Position numbers and translations under genes: made by a program. Positions 1-7,105 of a DNA stretch of 34,991 nucleotides are shown one piece after another. Source of the stretch: a virus. Every line of letters begins with the position of its first letter. Position 1 is the first letter of the stretch. Below the pieces are notes generated by a model. The model saw only the letters and a program-made list of their open reading frames with translations, was not told the origin of the DNA and searched no databases. The stretch spans positions 1 to 34,991 of IMG/VR virus record IMGVR_UViG_3300022745_000107. The stretch is one strand, 5' to 3'.

Positions 1-35
1 TTGCAAGGGCGTCATTCAAGCTCACCGGACCGAAT
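1..35. other. Sequence outside the left phage terminus
   Basis: These 35 bases lie outside the inferred TG terminus at position 36 and code for nothing visible. They are probably host DNA, or host DNA carried on a virion end as Mu does. Bases 2-12 repeat bases 136-146 exactly (TGCAAGGGCGT). That is odd for unrelated flank and may be chance or an assembly effect. Confidence 0.5.
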
Positions 36-61
36 TGTATTGCGCCAAAAAAAATGACAGG
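36..61 (+). repeat. Late-side phage terminus (terminal inverted repeat)
   Basis: The end begins TGTATTG, the same first seven bases as I recall for the phage Mu left end. It continues into GCC followed by eight A and TGACAGG. The reverse complement of 34950-34975 also begins TG and matches 20 of 26 positions, with GCCnAAAAAAATGACAGG shared. TG...CA ends are typical of Mu-family transposition. This end adjoins the last late genes, so it corresponds functionally to the Mu right end. Confidence 0.8.
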
Positions 62-74
62 CCCAAAACCGGGT

Positions 75-94
75 TGGAAGAACTAGAGATTATC
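75..94 (+). repeat. Internal transposase-site candidate, late side, site 1
   Basis: The 20-mer beginning TGGAAGAACTAGAGATTATC matches, inverted, the site at 34831-34850 with one mismatch. It starts 39 bases inside the terminus. It probably binds the MuA-like transposase, inferred from position and inverted arrangement. Confidence 0.65.
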
Positions 95-109
95 GGCCCG
101 GATTTCGCT

Positions 110-129
110 TGGCAGAGTTAGCGTTTCCG
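110..129 (+). repeat. Internal transposase-site candidate, late side, site 2 (degenerate)
   Basis: TGGCAGAGTTAGCGTTTC resembles site 1 (TGGnAGAnnTAGnGnTT) and begins exactly 35 bases after it. The two sites at the other end have the same spacing. The match alone is weak; the spacing is what makes it credible. Confidence 0.45.
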
Positions 130-144
130 GCAAGCTGCAAGGGC

Positions 145-158
145 GTTGCAATCCGCCT
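145..158 (+). repeat. 14-bp direct repeat, copy 1
   Basis: GTTGCAATCCGCCT occurs here and again at 34771-34784 in the same orientation, just inside both ends. It is direct rather than inverted, so it does not belong to the terminal inverted arrays. GTTGCAA is partly self-complementary. Function unknown. Confidence 0.6.
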
Positions 159-590
159 TCAGGGCGCCGGCCAATGCATCACAAAGCCATCGAACTGCGC
201 TTCCTTGTGGTTTGCTAGAAACCAGCCGGTCATTGCGGCCATGTCGGCAAAGCCATCGGCACGGGCGAAACTATCGACGGCCGAACCCTCCAGCTGAACA
301 CCGTCCACCCAGAGTTGCCCAGTCTCCCAGTTCGCCCGAAATCGCTGAACGAGACTTAGGCGCGTCTCGCGGAGTGTTAGTTGGGGGCTGCGGTAGGGTA
401 GCCCAGACCATTGCCGCAGGGATACCTTCTGACCCATTTTCGGCAGCCCTCGCTTCCCGTTTGGCCGGATCGTTTGCGTCTTCCAACCAGCCCGCACGTC
501 CGCCGCGAATCGATGCTGGAACATAATGACAAGGACAGGGTCTTTGACCGTGTTGAGCGCGACTGCTGTCGCCAGTTCCGATGGATTCAT
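159..590 (-). CDS. ASCH-like domain protein at the late end
   Basis: This 143-residue protein has an N-terminal stretch (FQHRFAADVRAGWKTQTIRP, about residues 24-43) followed by KMGQKVSLRQWSG and PYRSPQ. That pattern is typical of phage ASCH/PUA-related proteins: a short strand, then G-K-x-Q-T-I-R, then a basic G-x-x-hydrophobic-S segment. ASCH domains are linked to RNA or modified-nucleotide binding; the target here is unknown. The ATG at 590 is preferred over upstream in-frame starts that would overlap SSB deeply. It is the last gene before the terminus, where Mu carries the mom modification gene. Assignment is from motif resemblance only. Confidence 0.6.
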   Translation of the reverse strand: MNPSELATAVALNTVKDPVLVIMFQHRFAADVRAGWKTQTIRPNGKRGLPKMGQKVSLRQWSGLPYRSPQLTLRETRLSLVQRFRANWETGQLWVDGVQLEGSAVDSFARADGFADMAAMTGWFLANHKEAQFDGFVMHWPAP

Positions 591-603
591 ACCGCAAATA
601 GAT

Positions 604-1029
604 TCAGAACCCCACGTTGGCCTCTTCGGGCGACAGGGAAGCCGGGGCGGAGGCTGGCGGAACCCCGCCGCCAGCTCCCCCGGCTTCATCTTCACGACGG
701 CCTCCGACGAATTGGAACCCTTCCAGGACAACCCCGAGGCGGGAACGCTTTTGGCCGGTCGCCTTGTCGTCCCAGGTGTCCAGCTTCAGACGGCCTTCCA
801 CCATCAGGGGTTTCCCCTTGCGACAATACTGGGCGATGACTTCCGCCTGTTTACCCCAGGCGTCGACGTCAACGAATGTGACCTCCTCCCTGGGTTCACC
901 GGTTTCGGTCGTGTATCGGCGGTTCACGGCCAGGCTCAGCCGGGCAATGGCTGTGCCCTTCGGAGTGTAGCGGATCTCAGGATCCCGCGTGAGGTTTCCC
1001 ATCAAGATGACTTTATTGAAGTTGGCCAT
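604..1029 (-). CDS. ssb: Single-stranded DNA-binding protein
   Basis: The protein has 141 residues with a classic bacterial SSB OB fold. It opens MANFNKVILMGNLTRDPEIR, then has TAIARLSLAVNRRY, VTFVDVDAWGKQAEV and KGKPLMVEGRLKLDTW. A Gly/Pro/Ala-rich linker follows from about residue 112. The C-terminus is EEANVGF rather than the usual DDDIPF, so it keeps only an acidic residue pair and a final Phe. That tip normally recruits replication and repair partners. Its position beyond the tail genes is unusual for a replication protein; in Mu-like phages SSB is not normally a late-end gene. It would coat single strands during replicative transposition or recombination. Confidence 0.95.
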   Translation of the reverse strand: MANFNKVILMGNLTRDPEIRYTPKGTAIARLSLAVNRRYTTETGEPREEVTFVDVDAWGKQAEVIAQYCRKGKPLMVEGRLKLDTWDDKATGQKRSRLGVVLEGFQFVGGRREDEAGGAGGGVPPASAPASLSPEEANVGF

Positions 1030-1056
1030 GGCTGGAGGAGGTAGGGTCCAATCCGA

Positions 1057-2142
1057 TCAGACGGTCGCCATGCCGTATTGGTAGGCGAACAGGTTGTGCA
1101 GCTGGGCGGCGGTGGCGTAAGGGTCGGCCATGCGGTCCGGAAAGAAGATCGCGGTGCCGACGTCCACCGTGGACAGCAAATCGCCTTCGGGGGCGCTGCC
1201 TAGGCCGTATCCGATCGGATTCGAGCGGTCCCAGGTGCCGGGGAAGGCAAGGCCGGACGCGGCACCATCCGCAAAGAGAGCCACGTTGCCGCCGTCGGTG
1301 TTGTAGTGGACCAGAAAAGAATGCCAGACATTCGCGGGCGTGTTGCCCCGCCGACAGGTGATGTGCGTCGTGCTGGATCCAAGCCACGGGCCCCATTCAT
1401 TCCCCGAGAAAAGACACAATCCGACGCCGTGGTAGCCACCTCCTCGACCCAGCCCAAACACGATCTGGTGACTGTAGGTTTCGTCAGCCCGAGCGATCAC
1501 AAACAAGGTGCTCCGGCGGCCGGACCAGCCGGGTGGAATCGGGCCCAAGGCGTTTCCAGTGCTCCCGGTGAATGCGTAGCGCGAATACGCTTCCGTGAGG
1601 CCCGTGAACCGGGCGCCGGTGCCGGTCCATGTGCCGCTTCGCCGCCGGCTGACGACGTCCCATGGGCCTTTTTCGTAGGTCTCGGCGCCCATGTGGGTGA
1701 CCACGGATTCCCGGTTTGCATCGAGCCAGAGCGTGGGCGCCACCCCGGAGGCCGCCGCCGTGACCTCGGACAGGCTCGGAAGAGCCCGGCGGGAACTGGT
1801 TTCGGTGAGCTTGACCTCGATCGCCCGATTCATCCGGCTGATCACGGGCCGGAATCCGTCCCCGAAGCGGACTTTGTGGTTGCCGGTGCGGTGGATCGAG
1901 TCGCGGAACCAGAAATCATCCTTGGCCGCCGTCCGATCGCCGTGGAATTCCATCAGCGTTGCCATTTCGGCGTCGGTCAGCCCTCCGTGGTTGATCGCGA
2001 ATTGCCGGCGTAGGTGGTTGGCCGGCCACATGGCCCGACGGCTCTCCGTGCCCGATTCGTAGGTATCCGTGAGCACGCGGGAATAGTTTTCGACGGAGAA
2101 CTCGCCCCCGATCAGGGCCAATGGATAGATGTAGTCGCTCAT
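1057..2142 (-). CDS. Tail tip protein with DUF2460-like N-terminus and LamG-type C-terminus
   Basis: This is a 361-residue tail protein. Residues 1-110 resemble DUF2460 of gene-transfer-agent and siphovirus tails, with ESGTESRRAMWPANHLRRQF and then FHGDRTAAKDDFWFRDSIHR. After a linker, residues from about 135 (APTLWLDANRE) to the end form a predicted concanavalin/LamG-like beta sandwich, with FVIARADETYSHQIVFGLG and NVWHSFLVHYNTDGG. Such domains bind glycans, so this could be a receptor-binding or adhesion part of the tail tip. Its ATG overlaps the stop of the gpJ-like gene (ATGA), indicating translational coupling. The family assignment is by pattern and the host receptor is unknown. Confidence 0.7.
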   Translation of the reverse strand: MSDYIYPLALIGGEFSVENYSRVLTDTYESGTESRRAMWPANHLRRQFAINHGGLTDAEMATLMEFHGDRTAAKDDFWFRDSIHRTGNHKVRFGDGFRPVISRMNRAIEVKLTETSSRRALPSLSEVTAAASGVAPTLWLDANRESVVTHMGAETYEKGPWDVVSRRRSGTWTGTGARFTGLTEAYSRYAFTGSTGNALGPIPPGWSGRRSTLFVIARADETYSHQIVFGLGRGGGYHGVGLCLFSGNEWGPWLGSSTTHITCRRGNTPANVWHSFLVHYNTDGGNVALFADGAASGLAFPGTWDRSNPIGYGLGSAPEGDLLSTVDVGTAIFFPDRMADPYATAAQLHNLFAYQYGMATV

Positions 2143-4211
2143 GCGGAGAGGAATTCGGAGGCTTTGATCACGATCCGGTCCATGTCGTCCATGGTGATGT
2201 CATCGATCCGGAAAAGTTTCCCGGCCCACCGGGGCTGGCTGGGATGGGTGACGTCGATCACGTCGCCAGGTTCCAGGGCAATGCCTTTCAACGACGCCGT
2301 GAATTGGACGGCCCAATTGGTGTCGATTTCCGAGGACAGTCCGGCCCAGGCCAACCGGACCGCCTGCGCCTCCGTGTCGACCGCCGAATATTTGAGGGCT
2401 TCGGAGCGAACCCCTTCGCCACCACGGAGCGCCCGCGAATCCTGATCGGCCCGATCGCCCACCATCACCGTATCCTCGCCATTGAACGCCAGCGCGGAGT
2501 GGTATTGCAGCTTGATTTCGTTGGATCGGGCAGACTGATCGAGCAATTCGCTGGTGAAACTCCCCTCCAAAATGTTGCTCCCGTCGAAACTGAAAACGCT
2601 GGTGTCCGTTGGCTTCAGTGGCTTCAGCTTGATCTTCCCGTTGGTCCGCAGAATAATCGAGCGGCACGCATTGAGCAGTTCCCGCAGGTGCTCGACGACC
2701 GGCCGCTTCTGATCCAAGAGGTAGTTGGTCGTGAATCGGGGACCGGTCACCAAACCCGCCGAAGTGGGCGTGGTCACGTCTTCTGCGTAGTAGGCGCGTG
2801 CCGCCTCAAAACTCGTAAAATCGATCCGGCTTTCGTCGAGGCCAAGCCCCCGACCAGGTTCGGCCAACAACGACAGAATGTGGTTGGCAGGATTCGACCA
2901 ATCGTACCGGTTGAAGAACGTGAAAATGACCGTCCAAGTTCCGCCCCCGGTTGGCGCAATGTCAGGGAACGTGAGAATGCCTTTCGTGCGATTCAGCACA
3001 TAAACCCGGCCGGTCTGATTGGTCGGTCCCATCTCTGACCACGTGTTGATCCCGTAGGCCAAAAACGTGATCTCTTTGATATCCGAGCGGGACATCTTGT
3101 AGCGCCGAGTACCGTCGGCGGCGGGCTCCGATGTTTCGGTGTCGATCACCCAGCCGTCTGCGTCGAAGCTCCGGGTTTTACCCCCCTTGCAACGGGCCAG
3201 CAGATTGAAGTTCGCGTACTTGGCGGAATCGACCATCCGAAAGACCGCGTAGGCGCACCCGTTGAATCCCCAAATCGGCATGTCGCGGACGTACTGCGCC
3301 CGTACATCCACGGGGACATCCAGTGCGTACGTGCCGGGGTAGATCGTGACGCTTGGCCGGTTGCTGCCGCCGTCAATGCTACCATCGATGGCCTCGCTTT
3401 TGACCTGCACCGGATCAAGGTAGATGCCGGTGTTGCCACCGCCGGACCACCAATAGGATGCATCGTAGCTCAGCCCATTGATGCGAAACTCGTAGGTCTC
3501 CGTGCCAACCGATTGATACGGGCCTTGGCCAAACACGACGATCCTGGTCGCTTTCTGACCGCTGGCGGCCGTCACCGCGGCCAGCTTGTCCGAAGGCTCC
3601 GTAAACGGCGAATTGCCGGCCAGCGTCACCGTCCCGAGCAGGGTGGGAATGGTCAGATCCCCACGGTTTTGGGTGATCAAAGCGTCGTACCCGTAGCGGC
3701 CGTTTTGCGCGCCAAACCGGGGAGCGCCAGGCATCAATGCGACGGACAGCGCCATGGAGACCACGGCCACAATGATCACCACCCAGGTGATCGGATCACC
3801 CAGTCCCTCACTCTTGAGCGCCTCGATCAGCGTCGTCGTCTCGCTCAACGGGATCCCACCGATCAGATTCAGGCCAACGCGTTCAGCCAAGCGAAGGTCG
3901 TTGTCGCACCGGGGCCCGCCGTAGATGCAATGCAGGAACTTCCCATTGGGCAGCACGACGCCCACGTGGCTGGGAACCCCGTTTCGTTCGAAGAATAGGA
4001 CGCAGTCGGGGTGGTCCTTCAGCGGCCCCGCAATGGGCTTGCAGAGCGACCGCAACCACGTTGCCGTTTGGGACCGTTTGTCGGTGGTCCCGATCGGTGG
4101 GAGATCGATTCCACGGAGCGCCGCGTAGGCCAGCACCATGCCGACGCAATCGATTCCAACCGGCCCACGGCCGCCTGGTTCCCACCGCATCTTCAGCAGG
4201 TTTTCGATCAT
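2139..4211 (-). CDS. NlpC/P60 peptidase fused to gpJ-like tail tip protein
   Basis: This 690-residue protein fuses two tail functions. Residues 1-115 are an NlpC/P60-like domain: GIDCVGMVLAYA places the nucleophile at Cys22, SHVGVVLPNGKFLHC supplies His82 and a further His94. A hydrophobic segment follows (ITWVVIIVAVVSMALSVAL, about 141-159), as seen at the start of lambda gpI/gpJ-type proteins. The remainder (about 165-690) is a gpJ-like hub/host-specificity region ending in a domain with EPGDVIDVTHPSQPRWAG. In lambda the K, I and J functions are separate genes. The ATG at 4211 overlaps the previous stop as ATGA; an upstream extension would only read the proline-repeat DNA in the wrong frame. 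Likely roles are peptidoglycan cutting on entry and tail-tip assembly. Confidence 0.8.
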   Translation of the reverse strand: MIENLLKMRWEPGGRGPVGIDCVGMVLAYAALRGIDLPPIGTTDKRSQTATWLRSLCKPIAGPLKDHPDCVLFFERNGVPSHVGVVLPNGKFLHCIYGGPRCDNDLRLAERVGLNLIGGIPLSETTTLIEALKSEGLGDPITWVVIIVAVVSMALSVALMPGAPRFGAQNGRYGYDALITQNRGDLTIPTLLGTVTLAGNSPFTEPSDKLAAVTAASGQKATRIVVFGQGPYQSVGTETYEFRINGLSYDASYWWSGGGNTGIYLDPVQVKSEAIDGSIDGGSNRPSVTIYPGTYALDVPVDVRAQYVRDMPIWGFNGCAYAVFRMVDSAKYANFNLLARCKGGKTRSFDADGWVIDTETSEPAADGTRRYKMSRSDIKEITFLAYGINTWSEMGPTNQTGRVYVLNRTKGILTFPDIAPTGGGTWTVIFTFFNRYDWSNPANHILSLLAEPGRGLGLDESRIDFTSFEAARAYYAEDVTTPTSAGLVTGPRFTTNYLLDQKRPVVEHLRELLNACRSIILRTNGKIKLKPLKPTDTSVFSFDGSNILEGSFTSELLDQSARSNEIKLQYHSALAFNGEDTVMVGDRADQDSRALRGGEGVRSEALKYSAVDTEAQAVRLAWAGLSSEIDTNWAVQFTASLKGIALEPGDVIDVTHPSQPRWAGKLFRIDDITMDDMDRIVIKASEFLSA

Positions 4212-5116
4212 TGGGGGGCAATCAGCGTTGGCGCCGGCGCGATCGCGTTCCCGACGATCAACAGCGCGATTTCCAACTGGGTCAAAGCCATGGATTTTGC
4301 CCGGCCATCCGTGCATTCGGCAATTGCCATGGCGAGTGCTTCGCCGGCGTTGCGGACGGCCAAGGCCCTGTCCGCCACCGGAGCCGGGACGACCGGAGCC
4401 GGGACGACCGGAGCCGGGACGACCGGAGCCGGGACGACCGGAGCCGGAGCCGGAGCCGGTGCCGGAGCCGGTGCCGGAGCCGGTGCCGGAGCCGGTGCCG
4501 GGGTCGGAGCCGCCGGAGCCGCCGGAGCCGGTACCGTGGGCGTCGGCATCACAGAGTTCGGCGCCAACGGGGCCGCGGATGGCCTGGGCATCACCACAGC
4601 AATTTGGGCAATATCCGGAATCGCAATGGACGACTTCCCATCTTTCCCGGCGACGATGAACCCCACAAAACGTCGCGGCACGGTCGTCGACCAAACAAGC
4701 GATCCACTATCACCGGCAACCGCCGGAAAATCGCAGACGACCCGACTGCCATAAATGCCTTCCAGTTTGGCTGAAACCTGCTGATTCAACCGAACCGATT
4801 CCACCACGACATTGTCGCCCGCGGCGGCGATATGGAGTTGGGTGAGGCATTCCGTTGGGATGGGAAAAAGCGGCAAACAGTAGTCGATGTCATCCACCTC
4901 CCGCTTCACCACAAAGTTGAAGTCGCACGCGCGGACGTCGCGAATATTGGTCGGGCCCCACACTTCCCTTTTCCACCCAGTTATCCAAGGCGTTCCATCC
5001 AGATTCAGGATCGACGCTGTGGTGAAAAAGTTCGTGGCGTGGTGACAGGCCAGAACACAGTCGGGAGTGACCGCAATGGCCGAATGCGTCGGCCCCATCA
5101 TGATTTTTGTAGGCAT
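4208..5116 (-). CDS. Putative trypsin-like serine protease with Pro-Ala repeat stalk
   Basis: This 302-residue protein contains GDSGSLVW (residues 135-142), the chymotrypsin-family nucleophile motif, with Ser137. VLACHHATNFF (residues 21-31) could supply the His (25 or 26), and DDIDYCLPLF (75-84) an Asp. Their order and spacing fit a compact trypsin-like fold. There is no signal peptide. Residues about 192-248 are a low-complexity stalk of PAP and PVVPA repeats, followed by a helical tail (about 249-290). The ATG at 5116 lies two bases after the upstream stop; an earlier start would overlap the preceding gene. Placed between two tail-tip genes, it is probably a virion protein that cleaves tail, host-surface or self substrates. 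It could also be a catalytically dead structural fold. Confidence 0.6.
   Translation of the reverse strand: MPTKIMMGPTHSAIAVTPDCVLACHHATNFFTTASILNLDGTPWITGWKREVWGPTNIRDVRACDFNFVVKREVDDIDYCLPLFPIPTECLTQLHIAAAGDNVVVESVRLNQQVSAKLEGIYGSRVVCDFPAVAGDSGSLVWSTTVPRRFVGFIVAGKDGKSSIAIPDIAQIAVVMPRPSAAPLAPNSVMPTPTVPAPAAPAAPTPAPAPAPAPAPAPAPAPAPAPVVPAPVVPAPVVPAPVVPAPVADRALAVRNAGEALAMAIAECTDGRAKSMALTQLEIALLIVGNAIAPAPTLIAPQ
4379..4535 (+). repeat. In-frame tandem repeat tract coding the Pro-Ala stalk
   Basis: Four exact tandem copies of the 15-base unit GAGCCGGGACGACCG occupy 4381-4440. Shorter GAGCCG and GAGCCGGTGCCG units continue to about 4535. All unit lengths are multiples of three, so copy-number change would lengthen or shorten the stalk of the minus-strand protease-like protein without breaking frame. 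Confidence 0.9.
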
Positions 5117-5118
5117 AG

Positions 5119-6642
5119 TTAGGAGATGTGTCGTTGAAGAGGAGCACCAGCAAAGCCACCCACCGACGCGTCCTGCGTGTTGCCGGATGCATCCGCCGCC
5201 AACTCGGTCCCGAGGGCATCCGGCCAGCCGCCGTGGTTCGCCCAATTGCCGTGCTCGCAGCAGTGGTTCCATGAGTTCGTGCAACCGCGTTGCAACGAGA
5301 ATTTGTCGGATCCCACCACGGGAGTTGCCGGCAACGGGCGATCCAACTGGAGAGTGTGGTAGTAGCTGGCGGATACCGTCCGGGAGATCCCGCGGAGCGC
5401 CGCGGTGGGTGTGTCCGCGGCGAAGGTGATTCGACCCCCGCGCCAGTAGTTGCGGCCGTTCTCGTAGGCCTCAACGGTTTTCAGGACCGGCGCCAGTTTC
5501 CCGGTGGCCCACCGGGTGCGCATGCAGATGCGCCAATACCGGTACGCCGTCGCGTTGGGCACATTCCAGTCGAACATCTTGTACTGCTCCGCGGGGTGCT
5601 CGAAATACGACACGTGATTCCACGTCGTCCCATTCGAGGATCCGAAGAGCAGCAGCAGCCGACACAACGCCTCCCGACCAAGTCCCGGAACCCCTTTCAC
5701 GCGCCACAACCGGGGCGTCTTGGCCGTGCCGAAGTCGAAACTGATGTACGGTTCCAGCGCCGCATTGGCGAGACCGTGCTGGGAATCGGGGATGATCCAG
5801 TAACCTTGGGTCAGAATCCCCCACCGCGCGGCGTTGGCTCCGGAAAAATCCGCGGAGAACCATTCCGAGTCAGTGGATGAAGACTTGACCTTGTATCCTT
5901 CAAAACCGCTCAGGGCGGTGCTGGTGGTGATTGCCGAGTCCGCGAGGGCATTTACCAGATCCGTTCCAAATGATGCCTCCGTCCCGGCGTCCTCGGTCAG
6001 GCTGGCCCACAACGCCAGGCGATCCGATCCGCTGGTGCAGGTCAGCTCCGGTTTATAGTTCGCCGGACTCCACTTGATCGTGCCGCAAAAATCATCGCCG
6101 TAACGGAACCGGCAGCTGGGGTGGAAGGTCGCCGACGGAAAGGTTTGTTGAAACGACCCGATATCCGAAGAGACGGACAAGGTCACCGCTTCCAGGCTGA
6201 TCCGGGCGCTGCGAACAAACCCGGTGAACAAGATCACGGCATCATTGTGGGTCAGCACCGCCGGCGCTTGAATGGGCACCTTGCGAATCATCATCCGGGC
6301 GCGGCGCCAATCGACGTCGGTCAACATGGCCGCCCACTCTCCGCTGACGTTGGATCCGCTGATCGTGAAGGTGTCGTTGAACTCGCCGCTGCTGTTGGCG
6401 ACCGGGCCGCGCTTCATCGGCCAAGACTTGTAGACGGCGGCGCTGTTCCGGGTCCCCGTGGGTTCAGGCGCGAGACCGGGCGCGAAAAACTTCACTTCGA
6501 CCGGATAACTGGCCACCCGGAGAATGGCGAGCGTGCCCCAGGGTGTGGTGATGGTTTCCGGCAAATAGATGTCGACGATCTCTGTCCAACCGGACATCGA
6601 TGCGGCGGCGTGATCGGAGACGGTGCTGGTGAGCGTGGTCAT
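5119..6642 (-). CDS. DUF2163/BR0599-like tail assembly protein with discoidin-like insert
   Basis: The protein has 507 residues. The N-terminal half carries a tail-protein pattern: DNA-independent strands, WRRARMMIRKV, VILFTGFVRSARIS, then the cysteine segment CRFRYGDDFCGTI. The C-terminus has CTNSWNHCCEHGNWANHGGW, matching in type the Cys/Asn/Gly-rich ending of BR0599/DUF2163 tail proteins of gene transfer agents. Between them (about residues 240-390) lies an F5/8-type-C-like insert, including YISFDFGTAKTPRLWRVKG and a GSSNGTTWNHV loop. Such domains bind sugars or lipids. It would sit at the distal tail. Its ATG at 6642 overlaps the upstream HD gene by four bases. Domain calls are by eye. 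Confidence 0.65.
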   Translation of the reverse strand: MTTLTSTVSDHAAASMSGWTEIVDIYLPETITTPWGTLAILRVASYPVEVKFFAPGLAPEPTGTRNSAAVYKSWPMKRGPVANSSGEFNDTFTISGSNVSGEWAAMLTDVDWRRARMMIRKVPIQAPAVLTHNDAVILFTGFVRSARISLEAVTLSVSSDIGSFQQTFPSATFHPSCRFRYGDDFCGTIKWSPANYKPELTCTSGSDRLALWASLTEDAGTEASFGTDLVNALADSAITTSTALSGFEGYKVKSSSTDSEWFSADFSGANAARWGILTQGYWIIPDSQHGLANAALEPYISFDFGTAKTPRLWRVKGVPGLGREALCRLLLLFGSSNGTTWNHVSYFEHPAEQYKMFDWNVPNATAYRYWRICMRTRWATGKLAPVLKTVEAYENGRNYWRGGRITFAADTPTAALRGISRTVSASYYHTLQLDRPLPATPVVGSDKFSLQRGCTNSWNHCCEHGNWANHGGWPDALGTELAADASGNTQDASVGGFAGAPLQRHIS

Positions 6643-7082
6643 TTGGATTTAGCGAGGAGCACCAGCAGCCCCCGCGCATATTTCTTGATTTGGTTCCGAG
6701 TTGGCGAGTCGCTCAGATTGTGGAGCATGTCCGCCACTTTTACCTTCCGGGATAGTTCGTTTTCCCGAACCCCTTTGAGGTAAGACCAGTAGGACTGGTC
6801 TTTGATGTGTGTGAGCCGAACCACGGCATCCACCACCTTCTCGTCGACTCCAGAGCGGCGCAGGTCGTCGGCAGTATATTGGGTGTCCTCTAGAACATCA
6901 TGCAGCCAGGCTACGGATTTCACCTCGTCAGTTTCCTGCGCCAATTTCTGCACGACGGCCGCCGGGTGGGTGATGTAGGGCGTCACGCCGTCGCGGCGGA
7001 ATTGTTTGGCGTGCGCCACTCGTGCAATTTGCTCGGCATGCCGTACGGCGTGCGAGGCGGAAGAAGACATTTCAGCGGGCAT
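6639..7082 (-). CDS. HD-domain hydrolase resembling small alarmone hydrolases (MESH1/SpoT type)
   Basis: This protein of about 147 residues has the full metal-binding pattern of RelA/SpoT-type HD hydrolases. In order these are His in ARVAHAKQ, YITHPAAVV, the HD pair in AWLHDVLEDT with the following Glu-Asp, and KVADMLHNL. MESH1-type enzymes remove pyrophosphate from (p)ppGpp, and some act on NADPH; the substrate here is not shown by sequence. The ATG at 7082 was chosen, but a TTG at 7109 would give a start overlapping the previous stop (TTGA) and an ATG at 7070 is also possible. It lies inside the tail operon yet has no structural look, so it may be a cargo gene acting on host stress signalling. 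Confidence 0.8.
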   Translation of the reverse strand: MPAEMSSSASHAVRHAEQIARVAHAKQFRRDGVTPYITHPAAVVQKLAQETDEVKSVAWLHDVLEDTQYTADDLRRSGVDEKVVDAVVRLTHIKDQSYWSYLKGVRENELSRKVKVADMLHNLSDSPTRNQIKKYARGLLVLLAKSK

Positions 7083-7105
7083 AGATTTATTGATCAAAGG
7101 GGTGT

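Noticed and set aside
159-731. Longer version of the ASCH-like gene starting at 731
   Set aside because: It would overlap the SSB gene by over 120 bases in another frame; the extra residues are shadow-like Pro/Arg-rich sequence.
2121-3038. A 305-codon plus-strand frame opposite the gpJ-like region
   Set aside because: Shadow of the minus-strand gpJ-like domain.
4379-4535. Tandem repeats as a CRISPR array
   Set aside because: Units are contiguous without unique spacers and code for a Pro-Ala stalk.
4011-4774. Long plus-strand frames opposite the Pro-Ala stalk (repeat Arg-Ser-Arg or Gly-Ala-Gly translations)
   Set aside because: They are antisense readings of the 15-bp and 6-bp repeats; the minus-strand frames have recognisable domains and coupled starts.
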